In this document: piece after piece, positions 1 to 11,255 of the stretch
Numbering within the stretch: the first letter of the stretch is position 1
Layout of the letters: every line of letters starts with the position of its first letter
Assembly (NCBI GenBank): GCA_021234155.1
Contig: JAJEKV010000562.1
Coordinates: forward strand, 64,001 to 128,000
Source: Isoetes taiwanensis
Lineage: Eukaryota; Streptophyta; Lycopodiopsida; Isoetales; Isoetaceae
DNA: 64,000 nucleotides
Reading direction: 5' to 3'
Notes under the pieces: generated by a model
Told to the model about the DNA's origin: nothing
Databases searched by the model: none
What the model saw: only the letters and a program-made list of their open reading frames with translations
Program-made: the position numbers and the translations under genes

Positions 1-860
1 TCCTAGGTTTTAACCTATATGAAAAGGATTTAGAAAATAGATGGAAATGCCTCTTGTTATCTGGAAGAAGACCCCGAGACAATTACTACAGAACCAGAAA
101 CTGAAACTCACGATATCCCTTTTTGCTGATACTGCTTTTAATTGGACATTTCCTTGCTTCGTTATCGCATTCCATTCTTAGGACACCTGCATCTGCAAAA
201 CTTCATAGACATCAATTGATGATGTGGGGTTTGAAACGTGGGATAAACCTCTTTATTACTTAGGTCTAGCTTCACTTATGAAGAAATTACTTTGGACTGA
301 GATTTAGGAATTTCTAAAGACCATTTCCAGCTGCATGGAATGACTAGAAACCCAAAGAATGAATGTTGGTCTTCTACCCAGCAGCTTTGACAAGAATCAA
401 ATATACAAAAGCTGTTCCTTTCAAGTTCAGGCACAAAACGTCCAGGGTTTTGGACCTTTTCAAACAAACATCTGATGGAATCTGTTATTGAATGGTTAAT
501 AATAAAATCAATCTCGTCTTCCGGGATATAGATTACCTGTCCTTTTCTCCAAACAGGAGGAGGAAGATAGCCTCTGTATTCTTTTCTGTATGGGGACTTT
601 CGTCACAAACATCATGTTCCAAACTCTGTTTAAAGCTCATGTCCATCAAGCTTATGGCTTTTGTTCCACCCATGTCAGGTCCTTCCTCTATACAGTACAT
701 ACATTCATGTTACTACAAATTGCTCCTGTTCATGAGGTGTGCACGAAGATCTCTTCTGTCTCTGCCATTATAATTGTAATTGTGATAAGCTAATCTATGA
801 TATGTGCAACAAGGTCCATTACACAGTACATGCATTCATGATGAAGCCTTGCTGTTTGTT
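1..860. other. No gene recognised; 3' flank of the PPR gene
   Basis: I see only short unconvincing reading frames on both strands and no recognisable protein motif or RNA gene. The right part is probably the 3' untranslated region of the adjacent minus-strand PPR gene, but no clear polyadenylation signal stands out. Confidence 0.4.
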
Positions 861-3272
861 CTAGCCTTCCTTATTTTGAAGTCCTTGAATTTTTCTCTTC
901 ATTTTCTTCGTGCAAACCTTAGAATGATTGCTTGCCATAGCCACATGACTTGCAGCAATGTGAGGACTTAGATGGAGAATCTTGTTAAAGCATTTCTTTC
1001 CCAAGTCCACATTCCCATGTAATCTGCAAGCATTAAGGAGTGTCATCCAGCCCGAAAGGTTGGGCTGCAAGAAAATGTAAACTAGATCCTCTGCTTCCTT
1101 AAAGCATCCTGCACGGCCTAGAAGATCAATCATGCAGTTATAGTGCACGTTCTTTACTGCCAACTTATGGCATTTCATCATAGATTGAAAATAGTCTCGG
1201 CCCTCATCTACTAGGCCTGCCCTGCTGCAAGCAGTAAGAATACCAATAAATGTAGCATCGTCTGGCTCAATACCGGAATGTTGCATGTCTTCAAAACACT
1301 GCAAACCCAATGTGACATTTCCATGCTGAGCATGTCCAGAAATCATCGCACCCCATGAAACTACGTTTTGGCTTGGCAAAGTGTGAAAGGCTTCCTCTGC
1401 TTCCACCATGTTCCCACATTTGACATACATATCAACAAGGCTACTTCCAACAAAAACATCAAGGAAAGCGCGTTGAATCATGTGTTCATGTAAGCATCTT
1501 CCTTGTTGTATTGCCCCCACAGCCCCGGATGCTTGTAGGATGCTTACATATGTTATAGGGTCTGGACTTATGCCATTTTCTTGCATGTTATTGAAACATT
1601 CCATGGCAAGAAGGCTTTCACCATTCTGGGCATAACCAGAAATCATTTCATCCCATACAACAATATTTGGACTTGACAATTTGTTGAAGACATTTTTTGC
1701 CTCTTTCATGCTTCCACATTTGGTATACATATAAACAAGCGTGCTTCCTAGTAGGCTATCACCAGAACCACGAACTATAATGTGCTCGTGGACGTGCCTG
1801 CCCTGTGCTATGGCTCTGGTGCTGCCACATGCTTTCAAGATGGTTGAAAATGTGACATTATCTGGTTTTATGCTCTCAAGCTGCATGGAATCAAAGCATG
1901 TAAAAGCAGCATAGCCTTCATTCCTTTGCACGTATGCAGCAATCATCGCACTCCAAGATACAACATTGCGATTTTTAAGTCTTATAAATATTCTATGAGC
2001 CTCATCCAGGCTACCACATTTCGCATACATATCAACAAGGGAGCTACCCACAAAAAGATCCGACTGAAAATCGCTTTCAAGCACCTTCTCATGGATGCAT
2101 CTTCCGTGTTCTGTGGCAGCAGTACTGCCACATGCTCGTAAAATGCTTGAAAATGTGATGCTATCTGGGCTTGTCCCATTATAGCACATCTTTGTAAAAC
2201 AATCTAGGGCGAGAACAACCTTATTGTGTTGAATATATCCAGAAATCATTGCATTCCATGACACCACATCCCAGTTTGGTAAACTTTCAAAAACATTGCA
2301 GGCCTCCTTCAAGCTCATGCATCTGGCATACATATCCACAAGACTGTTCCCAACAATAGTGTCTCTATGCAACTCCCTTGCAATGATCTGCTGATGTATA
2401 TACCTGCCCAGTCTTATGGCTCCAATGCTTCCACATGCTCTCACTGTACTTATAAACGTAACTCTATCTGGCTCTATTCCTTCATACTGCATATCCTTGA
2501 AATAATATACAGCAAGAAAGCCTTCACCTTGTTGGGCGTACCCCGAAATCATCGCGTTCCATGACACAAGATTCTTGTCTGATAATTCTATGAAGATATT
2601 CCATGCCTCCTTCAAGCTTCTGCATTTTGCATACATGTCAATGAGGGAGCTTACAATGAAGGCATCAGAATGAAGTCCAATATCAATTATCTGCTGGTGA
2701 ATTAACCTTCCTAGATAAAGGGCTGATAGCATCGTGCATGTCTTGAGGATGGCAAGATAAACATACTTGTTTACATTCACCTCTGAAAATTGCATTCTAG
2801 AATACAATTCAAAGGCCCTCTCAGCTTGCCCAAGCTTAAAATGAGCTGAGATAATTGCTGTCCAAGTATATAGACTAATTTGGGAAGCTCGATCAAACGC
2901 TTGGTTTGCTTCAGGCAAAGAACCACAGGTTGCAAAAAGGCGAATGAAAAGGTCACTCAAAACGGTAACCGTTTCAAGTCTACTATGCACTATAAGAATT
3001 TGTAATCTTCTTGCACAATTTAATTCCTTCCTTCTAATGCATTCTTCCAGGAGGAAGTAAGCATTGTTTCTGGAAATTCTAATAGCTCGCTGCTCCATTA
3101 TATCGATTGCGTCTTCTAAATGTCGTTCTTCACATAAATAACTAAAATTACCCAAAGTTCTAGTGGTGATAGAAGGCGAATAATATGAGGTCACTAAACA
3201 ATGATCAAGGAATCGATAAACTAATGACATGGAAGATTTCTTACCTGGCCCAATTGCCACAATCCCTCCCAC
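861..3272 (-). CDS. PLS-class pentatricopeptide repeat (PPR) protein, no DYW domain
   Basis: The 803-residue product is built from repeated PPR motifs. About six P-L-S cycles can be counted from the recurring signature VVSWNAMISGYAQ, followed each time by PD..TF..ILRACGS, GR.IH and VDMYAKCGSL.EA..VF. Such proteins bind organellar RNA one base per repeat and act in RNA editing, splicing or stability; this is family knowledge. The C-terminus (WMTLLNACRLHGNVDLG) is the start of an E-type motif, but the protein stops about 45 residues later, with no E2 or DYW deaminase domain. It would therefore need a partner deaminase if it edits. The frame is uninterrupted. The first Met is at 3272; a second Met at 3230 is also possible, and a GTAAGA resembling a splice donor lies between them, so the true N-terminus is uncertain. 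The organelle is not clear from the N-terminus. Confidence 0.93.
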   Translation of the reverse strand: MGGIVAIGPGKKSSMSLVYRFLDHCLVTSYYSPSITTRTLGNFSYLCEERHLEDAIDIMEQRAIRISRNNAYFLLEECIRRKELNCARRLQILIVHSRLETVTVLSDLFIRLFATCGSLPEANQAFDRASQISLYTWTAIISAHFKLGQAERAFELYSRMQFSEVNVNKYVYLAILKTCTMLSALYLGRLIHQQIIDIGLHSDAFIVSSLIDMYAKCRSLKEAWNIFIELSDKNLVSWNAMISGYAQQGEGFLAVYYFKDMQYEGIEPDRVTFISTVRACGSIGAIRLGRYIHQQIIARELHRDTIVGNSLVDMYARCMSLKEACNVFESLPNWDVVSWNAMISGYIQHNKVVLALDCFTKMCYNGTSPDSITFSSILRACGSTAATEHGRCIHEKVLESDFQSDLFVGSSLVDMYAKCGSLDEAHRIFIRLKNRNVVSWSAMIAAYVQRNEGYAAFTCFDSMQLESIKPDNVTFSTILKACGSTRAIAQGRHVHEHIIVRGSGDSLLGSTLVYMYTKCGSMKEAKNVFNKLSSPNIVVWDEMISGYAQNGESLLAMECFNNMQENGISPDPITYVSILQASGAVGAIQQGRCLHEHMIQRAFLDVFVGSSLVDMYVKCGNMVEAEEAFHTLPSQNVVSWGAMISGHAQHGNVTLGLQCFEDMQHSGIEPDDATFIGILTACSRAGLVDEGRDYFQSMMKCHKLAVKNVHYNCMIDLLGRAGCFKEAEDLVYIFLQPNLSGWMTLLNACRLHGNVDLGKKCFNKILHLSPHIAASHVAMASNHSKVCTKKMKRKIQGLQNKEG

Positions 3273-4523
3273 AAGATTTGGATTGTGCTACTGTGTTGTC
3301 TAATAAACATCAAATCCTGAACTATAAAATCTTCATTTGTCCAACTGCGCATCCAGGGATTCGGTTGAAAGGTGGATCGCTCACGGAATCCCCCAAAATC
3401 TAACGACATTGATCAGTTGCATTTTCTGTGGCCCATTTTAAATTAGGACAGTGAGAGAAGATTTGGTCGCGTCGCGTGTTTGGCCTTAAATCGAACCACT
3501 TGTTGAAATCATTCTAGCCGAAATAGTTGCCAATTTTTTGTGTAATGGTTTAGGAGTGGTTTTTTTTCCCAATGGTTTGGAATGCCCCTTTGTAATGGTT
3601 GGATATGAATTTTTAGTAGGGTTGCCTAACCCGAGGTGCACAATTTCATGGAATTCTAGCCTATACACGTGTATCCAACGTGTACGACAAGTGCGATCGC
3701 ACTTCGAACGGATCCTTTTGTTTCCTGGTGCTAAGGCAACCCTGCAAACAAACTCGAACTATGGCTTCCCAATCTCCTTTGCCGGCTTCCCCTCTTCATG
3801 GCTGCATCCTGCATATACAAAGCAGAGTGGAGTAGTGCATCTGAACTGTTGCAAGATGAGGCAACTGGATCTTCACCATCCAGATAATCACCATATGTTT
3901 ATTTAGTGTGAAGAACGGGCCATAAGAAAGATGTATAATCGCTACAACTGGTGGAAGGGTCAAAAAGCAAACATACGCGTTTCGGATGGTTAATGTGTTT
4001 GTTTTGCTATTGTTCTTTTGTACACGAAACAAGGTGGTTGTCTGCTCTCCGAGTTTCCGATTACAACATATTAGTCTCTGGTGGTCGCTTGCTCTTTAGG
4101 TTTCTGGCAGGGCCTTATGATTCTAGGGAAAGGTCCTTATGCACAAATATCATCATCCAATAAATGAAGTGGTGTTCCATTGAGCTGAATAAAAAATGAG
4201 TACAATGACCCATAGGGGAACAAATTGATGAACCCCAAAATGAGTGAAGAGGGGAATAAAATGATATACCCAAAATGAGTAAAACAATAAATACAACCCC
4301 AGGTTAGCCCACCCAATATATAAGATAATCGTGTACAATGAGTTCAGGCCCCCACGTAGAACATTCAGAAAGTCGCTATACTATAATGCCCCCGAACTGC
4401 AACAACTGCAATAGTCAGGTCGCGCCACCCATCCAAGCAGTGGCTCAAATCCATCCCGCTAAGATACTGCTCCATGTGTCCCTCTTGGCTGCTCGTATAA
4501 AAAGCAACCTTATGCACATCAGA
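3273..4523. other. No gene recognised; upstream region of the PPR gene
   Basis: This is the presumptive promoter and 5' region of the minus-strand PPR gene. Reading frames of up to about 120 codons exist on both strands, but none shows a known motif or repeat. Around 4190-4290 the phrase CCAAAATGAGT recurs at short intervals, a weak local repeat. Confidence 0.4.
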
Positions 4524-4930
4524 GAGCTCCAAACTGCACGACCAAACAACATGTGATTGTCAACTGTGTTAGGAGCCATCTACGGGCCAAGAGTCAGCAA
4601 GCTACAAAGTTGGACTAGAAATACAAGAGCAAAATATCAAAATGGAAAAGACGATCCATGAGCATCCTCGGAAACTATAGGGCTACGTCGAGATAGGAAA
4701 ATATAGGCTCGATCTAGAGGTGTATAAAAAGTAATGAGCTCCAAACTACAAGACCTAACCATATGTGACTGTCTACTGTGTTGGAAGCCATTCATGGGCC
4801 AAGAGTCAGCAAGTTATAAAGTTGGACTAGAAATATAAGAGCACAATATTGAAAATTGAAGAGATTATCCATGAGGATCCTTGGAAACCACGGGGCTATG
4901 CCGAGATAGGAAAATATAGGCTTGACCCAG
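4524..4930. repeat. Tandem duplication, period about 212 bp
   Basis: The sequence starting GAGCTCCAAACT at 4524 recurs at 4736. The two copies share long stretches such as GGGCCAAGAGTCAGCAAG and GAGATAGGAAAATATAGGCT, with scattered substitutions. No coding content is recognised. Confidence 0.85.
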
Positions 4931-5099
4931 GGGGGCTTCCTCTTGGTGCCCTCCAGAAGCACCACGTGTTATGCTGGAAAAAATGCAGAAGCCCATCGGC
5001 CAATATTGAACGAAAAGTAAAACCCATATACAGAGTAAGAGGTGGGGGGAGGGGGGGGGAAGGGAGGAGGGAACTCTGTACAACAACAAGATTCATCTC

Positions 5100-5293
5100 A
5101 GATGAAACGCCGATGAGGAACGCAGGAAGACACAAGGCTTTTATGGGAGAAAGAGCCAAAGAAAGTTTATGCTATAGCAGGCTTGTGCCAAAGAAAGCTT
5201 GGGTTCAAAAAGAGAGCTGGCGCTAAAACTGACATTCCTATCCCTAGAATGATGGTTCTTTTCTATATAAGAAGAGAACCATAGCATTCTAGA
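5100..5293. repeat. Dispersed repeat D1, copy 1, with TATA-like box
   Basis: This block resembles 41395-41603. Both contain an AAACGCCG.TGAG..A motif, a GTGCCAAAGAAAGCT motif, and end with AGAATGATGGTTCT.TTCTATATAAG followed by AACCATAGCATTCTA. The conserved TCTATATAAG looks like a promoter, so a small retroelement LTR or TRIM is possible, though no primer-binding site or partner LTR was found. Confidence 0.6.
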
Positions 5294-5701
5294 AGCTCCA
5301 GCTTCAAAATGAGTTAAGGCAAAGAAGGATGGCATATCTAGATGCCAGAATTCATGCCCAAATATGCCAAACGATTTTTATTTGTAGCCTCTGTAATTGA
5401 CTGAAGCAGTTGCACTTGCAGACAGGGATAGGTTCAATACTGTATATGTTTTCTATGCAATACGTATTATTCAAAAGATATCGCACAAATTTGAAGTATA
5501 ATATGTCAAAAATACGTCAAAAAACATTTCCCACACCGAAAAATTTTCGTGTTTTGCTTATGCGAAAACATTTTTGCGTATGTGAAACTCGCGAAGTGCA
5601 GAAATTTTCACGTACGCGAAAAATTGCAAATCGATTTAAGGCAGGTGTATCTTATCTTTTAAAATGGGATTGTGTTGGTTTATGTGTCGGAACGCCGGAA
5701 G

Positions 5702-5738
5702 TAACGCCACATGCGGCGTTCCCTTTTCCCCTTGCGGG
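5702..5738. repeat. GC-rich dispersed motif shared with 50850-50914
   Basis: The text ACATGCGGCGTTCCCTT and the following TTCCCCTTGCGGG recur near 50850-50914, where the second part is inverted and the first is doubled around a palindromic GCCGCATGCGGC. It is probably the terminal hairpin of a small transposon family. Confidence 0.5.
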
Positions 5739-5799
5739 ACTTTTTTCTACTTTCTGGTTCTGCGTTGGTCTTCCTTTCCTCCCTGCGTATTCAACTTCG

Positions 5800-6268
5800 A
5801 ACAGATGGGCCTGATCCGTTACAGCTAATTAGCCGGAGTTCCTCTGGAGTCCGGCATCTGTGGCTTGCGATATCAAGGAAAACAAAGTTGCGTATTAAAC
5901 GGGAGCAAATCATTGAAACGAGAGCAAAAGGAATATTCCTCAAAGATTCCCTTTTTTTTTACAAAAAAGGGGGTAAAACGAGGTAAAAAAAAAAAAGATG
6001 CATGAAATTCTATTTTGACCCCCCCAAATGACTAATTTTTTTTTGCAACGAAAGAATTGACTTTTTTAAAGTGTCACTTTTCTTAGCAAATAGAATGTTC
6101 TTAAAGTATGTTTTAAGAATAGAATAGAATAGAATAGAATAGTTTTTTTATCGTCCACTGAGACCAATCGAAACTCTAATTTCAGAGGATAAAATATTTA
6201 ACAAAAAATTGAAGTAAGTATGTAACTGAAACTATTCACATGCAAAATTTACAGTCTTTTTCTAAGAC
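5800..6268. repeat. Low-complexity spacer with a GAATA microsatellite
   Basis: Short homopolymer runs are followed by five copies of GAATA-type pentamers around 6117-6141. No gene is visible before the 3' end of element A at 6269. Confidence 0.6.
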
Positions 6269-9200
6269 TCAATTATGTGCAAAAGTGTGAGGAGTGATGA
6301 GAGAGGGATCCAGGACGTCCTCATATTCATTTATGCCATCGTCATCACCTTCACTTCTTTCACTGTCACTCGAGGAAGTGCTTGAGTTATCTTCCTCATC
6401 ACTATCAACAGACGGTGAAGCATTGTCACCACCTTCTTCATCATCTTCTTCGTAATTACAAGCTTTTTTAAGCAAATTGATAGTCTTCTGGCGTAGACGA
6501 TTGTCAGATTTCAATTTAAAATCATAGCACAATATAGTCACGTCATTAAGGTTCAGCTCGTCCCTACAACCCACCTTCTTGGACTTTCTCCCTTTTCCTT
6601 GGCTTCTCATTTCTAACTCATATCTACCTTCAAAAGCATTTTCTGAGCGTGTTGCAAGCCAATGAATCTTGAGTTTAGTGACTAAGCCTTCCTCCTTGAC
6701 TGTGTCAAGCACTTTTGCTATCCAGAACTGTCGACCTTTGTCATCCTCCTCAGTCGGAAGAGCAATTAGCATACCTTTGGTAATTTCGTCGGATATTACC
6801 TTGAGGCTCATTCCTGCGTCTTGGTCCGAGGTACATGACTCGGCCCTCCTCGAATCTTCTCACTGCAGGTGTAAATGTAGCATCGCTTGGACCCGCTTTG
6901 TCTTTGGGGTTGATGGAAGGTGTTAGGCCATTGAAATGGTTCTTGCAACCTGTCTTAGAGCTATATTTTGTACAACAATTTTCTGTTCGAGAAAGAAATT
7001 ACTCCACCACATCCGATCTTCTTCTAAGAAGTACTTATAGCTCGAGGAAATTCCATTTTCAATGGCTTTTAAGGATGACTCGGGGGTACTTTTCTTACGC
7101 TTGGACTCCTTAGGATTTTTAGAGGAAGTTGCTCAAAGACGTTCTATGAAGGAAGTGTGCGGAATATATTTAAGGAAGCGTAATCCCTCCGGTGGACTCG
7201 GTCCTTAGTTGTGGTATACTTCTTCCCCTGAAGAAGCTTTGGCCATCCTTCAAGTAGAACTTGATATGATGTTGAAAGGTGAGATCATTCAACTTGTTCA
7301 CGACTTGTTCTCTGTTTGAACGTTGAGAGAAAATAAACTCTCGAAATCAGCGATCTCTTTAAGAAGATCGACCACTTTGGAGTAGGAGTGTAAGAATCTT
7401 CAATAATTCGAACTAAAGAAGGAAGACGAAAGCCTTCTTCCTTCTAAGGCCATGTAAAAATCTCTTTGAACATTTGGTCAATCTGATCATGAGTGTGGCC
7501 TACAAGTAAGAAACCGAGCTTCACTTTTCTAAAGATCCCTAGCTCCACTAACATGGCACAGTACGCAAAGAGTGTTTGATTCTTGTTCTCCCTTGTAGAG
7601 GTTCGGGTCACCATGCAAGTTTGGATACGTCAAAAATACTTTGCACTTTAGACTTCCTTTGAAGACCATAGCTCCTACAAGGTGGACCTTAACAAAACAT
7701 TCCTCTGGCACATCTTTAGGAATGTTCAAGAAATGTGGTAGAGTTGTTTTTTTTTGGTCCATTCCATCAATCACAATAGACATGTATTGCAGTGGACGTT
7801 CAAGAGCTTTTTTTCTATGCTTGGCAAGCTTTCTTCTCTCTACTGCTTGTTGTTCACGATGTCTGGCAAGGTTCTGTTGCACAATATCTGTAGAAGAAAT
7901 CAGGTCAAATCATTTTCTCTGAAACAAGTGAGAGATTGGAGAACGTGAGCTTACTTCTTTCGACCTCTGTCTTTGCAGTTTCTCGTTGATTCTTTAATTC
8001 TGCACACCTCGAGCAAACAGACATTCTATGTTTTCTAGGAATTTTCACAAGACCCGAATTCACTTTTCCACAAGTCACGATGAAGTGTGAGTAAGAGATG
8101 TGCCGGGTTGAATGCAAGTCTCTTTGTAGTCATTAAAAACATTTTTTTGGTGATGTTATCGGTTAAATGATACATGTTGCTGTTAGGTAGCTTCTCACAT
8201 GTTTCTCTAAAATATTTCTCCATCCATGACACAAAGAAACAAGGGCATGCATGGTTACAACTCTTCTTGGTCCACAATGATCATCGATTCTTTGGATTTT
8301 TGTCCGATCTTTTGTGTATTCTAGACATTCTCGTGGACCCTAAGCGGTGGACAACCATAAAGCATTTACGGCAAACTTCTTGACGGTTAATGTAGTGCAA
8401 GAAGGTGTTGCGGTCTGGTCTTACATGATAAGCTAAGTAGGCATTCTGGTCTGCCAATGTCATGGAATTGTAGTTGTCTCTAACTGCTCGTAATTTAGCC
8501 ATGTTAAATCTGTTGATGCAACCCAATGAGCAGCATTTAGTTCTCAAAAGTCTCCTCATTTTGTGTTCATCCATAAGATTTCTTCTTCTTACAGAGGAGC
8601 AAGCCCTCAAACCAAAATCCACCTTGAATTTCTTTGAAGATTGTTTGGAGAACATGTAATCTCTTTGTTCCTCGTTGGTGTCTTCATCTTCCGATGAAAC
8701 TTCTACTTGGGGTGACTTCCTCTCGTGTCCGAAAGTGGTGTGCTTGTAGAGGAAAACAGACCACGTGAAGTTGTTCCAGGAATAGGCGGGGGTACAGTGT
8801 TAAAGGATGGTGATGGCCCATAAGAGGTTGTGGCATCAGTTGTTCTTGTACCATCTTGAAAAGGAGTTCTTGCAAACATCTCCTTTAGAGCGGACTGGAA
8901 TTCTGCAAATCCATGTGTCACAAACCGTTGTTGTGTGAAGATGAGTGCTTTTGGAGTGTCGTCCTCATTTGTAGTGAAGTCCCTGGTGAGAGAAATTGTA
9001 GTGAATCTCACGGTCTTCTTTACTACTGTGTTCCTTGTATGTTTGGATGAAGGGGGCGAAGCAACAAATGGGGGGGGAGGGGGTAGCTTGTTCTTGAACA
9101 CCCGTTGTTGTGGAGCTTCTGTAGGTTGTCCCGGGGATGGAACAAAGGGTGGTGGCAACATGCTCCGAACTGGTGGTGATTCTTTGGAAGGAGATGCCAG

Positions 9201-9431
9201 TGTGCTGTCTACAGGACTTGGTGACGGTTGGAAGGGTGGTGAAAGTCTGTTACGTCTTTGGACTCCGTGTGTGTCGGAGAAGCAACAACGATGAAGCAGA
9301 GGTAGGAGTCGGAGAATGCCGGTCTTCACTAGAAATGACGTTGTTCCCAAGCGTGTCCTCAGAACTAGACGAGCTTGAGACAACAAAAGGTGGTGGAAGC
9401 TTGTTCACGAAGCGGTTCGTCATCTTAACAA
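6269..9431 (-). pseudogene. DUF7869-type putative transposase of element A, frameshifted
   Basis: The likely start is the ATG at 9423, just inside a splice acceptor (TTTTGCAG) at 9432. The product begins with a proline/serine-rich region with several PPPF motifs (9423-8703). A Cys-rich region follows (8655-8281), with CCSLGCINRFN and VCRKCFMVVH, then WMEKYFRETCEKLP and VCSRCAELKNQRE. A 67-bp GT-AG intron at 7954-7888 comes next, then the core motif DGMDQKKTTLPHF and, near 7530-7450, GFLLVGHTHDQIDQMF. These are hallmark motifs of the DUF7869 family, thought to be RNase-H-like transposases. Between PNLHGDPN and ENKNQTLF roughly 80 residues, including the expected QLDN block, are missing, so there is an internal deletion. 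The C-terminal part (6811-6269) has a Tudor-like FWIAKVLD...KIHW region and an acidic tail. Several frameshifts make it a pseudogene. Confidence 0.75.
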
Positions 9432-10120
9432 CTGCAAAATAGTAAAGAGATTTGAGAAACTTTCTGTAGTGCAGAGCTTTTCTTATTCCCGAATACACGC
9501 CCACGTAGTACAAGTAGAAGTTCCAGTACTAATCAAGTGAAAGTCAAAATAAAAGCTATTCTGGAATACACAAGAGTAGGATAGTAAAGCTAAACGTATT
9601 CCGCATCACATAGAAAAAGAGCAAGACGAAAATGATACCTTTAAAAGGAAATTTCGGCGCCTTCAGTTGCGTATTCCAGTCTCTGAGCTCAAGTCGCCAG
9701 CGCCAGCGCCTTCGATTATAATATTCAGAGACTGTATTCCGATTCACATAGAGAGAACATGGACAGGTCAGTAAGAAAGTACAACGTACAATCATTTGCA
9801 TGTCTGTTTCTTATTCCCGAATACACTATCGCCTTCCCTCGAAGGCCAAAGTGTATTCCGGAATACACTTTCGCCTTCGACTGAAGGCCAAAGTGTAATC
9901 CGGGGGGCGAAAGTGTATTCCGGAATACACTTTCGTGTTTTTAGGTTTTAAGAGGTTACTTTTCCATGCGTTTTTTAGTTATTCTAGGCGTTTTTGCTGC
10001 ATTTAAAGCTTGTTTAGACCAGTTTCTTTGTCAAGATTGCAGTGCTTTTTTGGCATTTTTGTCCTCTTTTTGCCCTCTTTTTTACCTTTTTGCAAGACAT
10101 TTTGTATTCTGGAATAGTTT
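9432..10120. repeat. Array of GTGTATTCCGGAATACAC palindromes in element A
   Basis: Perfect palindromes centred on TTCCGGAA lie at 9848-9871 and 9908-9935 (28 bp, arms extended by CGAAA/TTTCG). Weaker copies are near 9484, 9556, 9596, 9672, 9734, 9812 and 10105. The block lies immediately upstream of the splice acceptor of the element A transposase, so it probably sits in a 5' intron. The same core is arrayed in element B at 27784-28064. Confidence 0.8.
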
Positions 10121-10124
10121 TTGG

Positions 10125-10600
10125 CCACTGTTTTCTCTAACAAGGTCGTGGTTTACAAACAATTTGTATGCACAAGACAAAATAAAAGGCCCCTTAAGAT
10201 CGCATAAAAACCGCACCCACGAGAAGGCTTGAGGAGTCACCAATAGCCTACTATCTACTTAAAAACTTCCGGACTCAATGGTTCTTTACAAGGGGTACTT
10301 CGAAAGTACAAAGACCACGACTTTCCTACATGTCCGTTTGAGCCTTGGAACCAAAAGGTACGATGATTGTGGAATTTGTATGCATGGGCACCATCCAGCC
10401 GCCGCTGAGGTAGCCGGGGAGTCCTGGTCGGGGAGGGAGACTGTCTTTCCGGACATCCCAAGGCTTTATTCATGTTGATGAATCCTACCTTAGAGTTGTG
10501 AAAGTAAATCCACATCCTCTTTATAAGTATGTTTCTCACTATCCGAACAAGAGGTCGCTCGCCATCATTAACTACGCTCGGCTAATAACGAGCGAGGACT
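10125..10600. other. No gene recognised
   Basis: Short frames on both strands show no known motif. It may hold the 5' leader or donor side of the intron upstream of the element A transposase, but I could not identify the donor. Confidence 0.3.
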
Positions 10601-10604
10601 TCCC

Positions 10605-10930
10605 CCAACGAAGTCTAACAAGGGGAAGAGGATAATCCAGAGAGCCTGAGCGGTGCATCATCACCATCTGGGAGTCCATCAGAGTCCGAAGAAAGGCCAC
10701 CGTCACCACCACCAAAGCGGCAAAGGCAAACCGTTGCCGCTAAAGAGCCTAAAAAAAAGCAAACGGCTTTGATTGCAACAGAAGATGCTCCTGAGGCACA
10801 TAAGAAGAAGAAGGGGAAAGGCAAAGCACCTGGTGTTGCTATCAAAGAAAAAAAAGTTGATAAAACATCTGAGAAAATGGAGGAGATTAACCTGCACAAG
10901 TTTGTGCAAGGTGTCATTTATTTGCCAGTA
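10605..10930 (+). pseudogene. Lysine-rich coding fragment on the opposite strand of element A
   Basis: The plus strand is open for about 100 codons, beginning with a Ser/Pro/Glu-rich part (GASSPSGSPSESEERPPSP) and continuing into a highly basic part with PPKRQRQ, EPKKKQ and HKKKKGKGKAPG. The composition suits a disordered nuclear localisation region. It ends at INLHKFVQ near a possible donor GTGTCA. It is the only plus-strand coding-like piece inside element A, so it may belong to another insertion or to an inverted part of the element. No function is recognised. Confidence 0.35.
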
Positions 10931-10933
10931 ACT

Positions 10934-10960
10934 ATCATTCATTTAAATTGGATTTATGTC
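10934..10960. repeat. 27-bp block shared, inverted, with element B (26805-26831)
   Basis: The block beginning ATCATTCATTTAAATTGG here is the exact reverse complement of 26805-26831, which lies just before the ParB-like exon of element B. Identity over 27 bases between two otherwise diverged elements is unlikely by chance and marks a conserved non-coding segment. Confidence 0.7.
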
Positions 10961-11255
10961 TGTTCCAAAAGCACGCCACTTTTGCATACCCTTTTCTCAA
11001 TATAGTGTTTTGTTGTGTGACATGCTGTTTTGCATTGTTGCAAATTTTTGCATTGTAGTAGTGGGTGGTTTAACACTTTCTTGTTTTAGTGAGAAGAATG
11101 TGGTGTTTGATTAGCATTTGTAGATAACAACACATCAATATACAGAGAACACTTTTTACATTGTATTCACTTGATATGAAGATTACATCATGGAGGGACT
11201 AGTCCTTTCTTTGTCAAATAAGTCTCAAGATAGGGATCCATCTCCTTAGTCCGAT

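Noticed and set aside
9137-9442. Plus-strand open frames over the proline-rich part of the element A transposase
   Set aside because: They are the antisense of a Pro/Ser-rich coding region on the minus strand, which has the family motifs and the splice acceptor.
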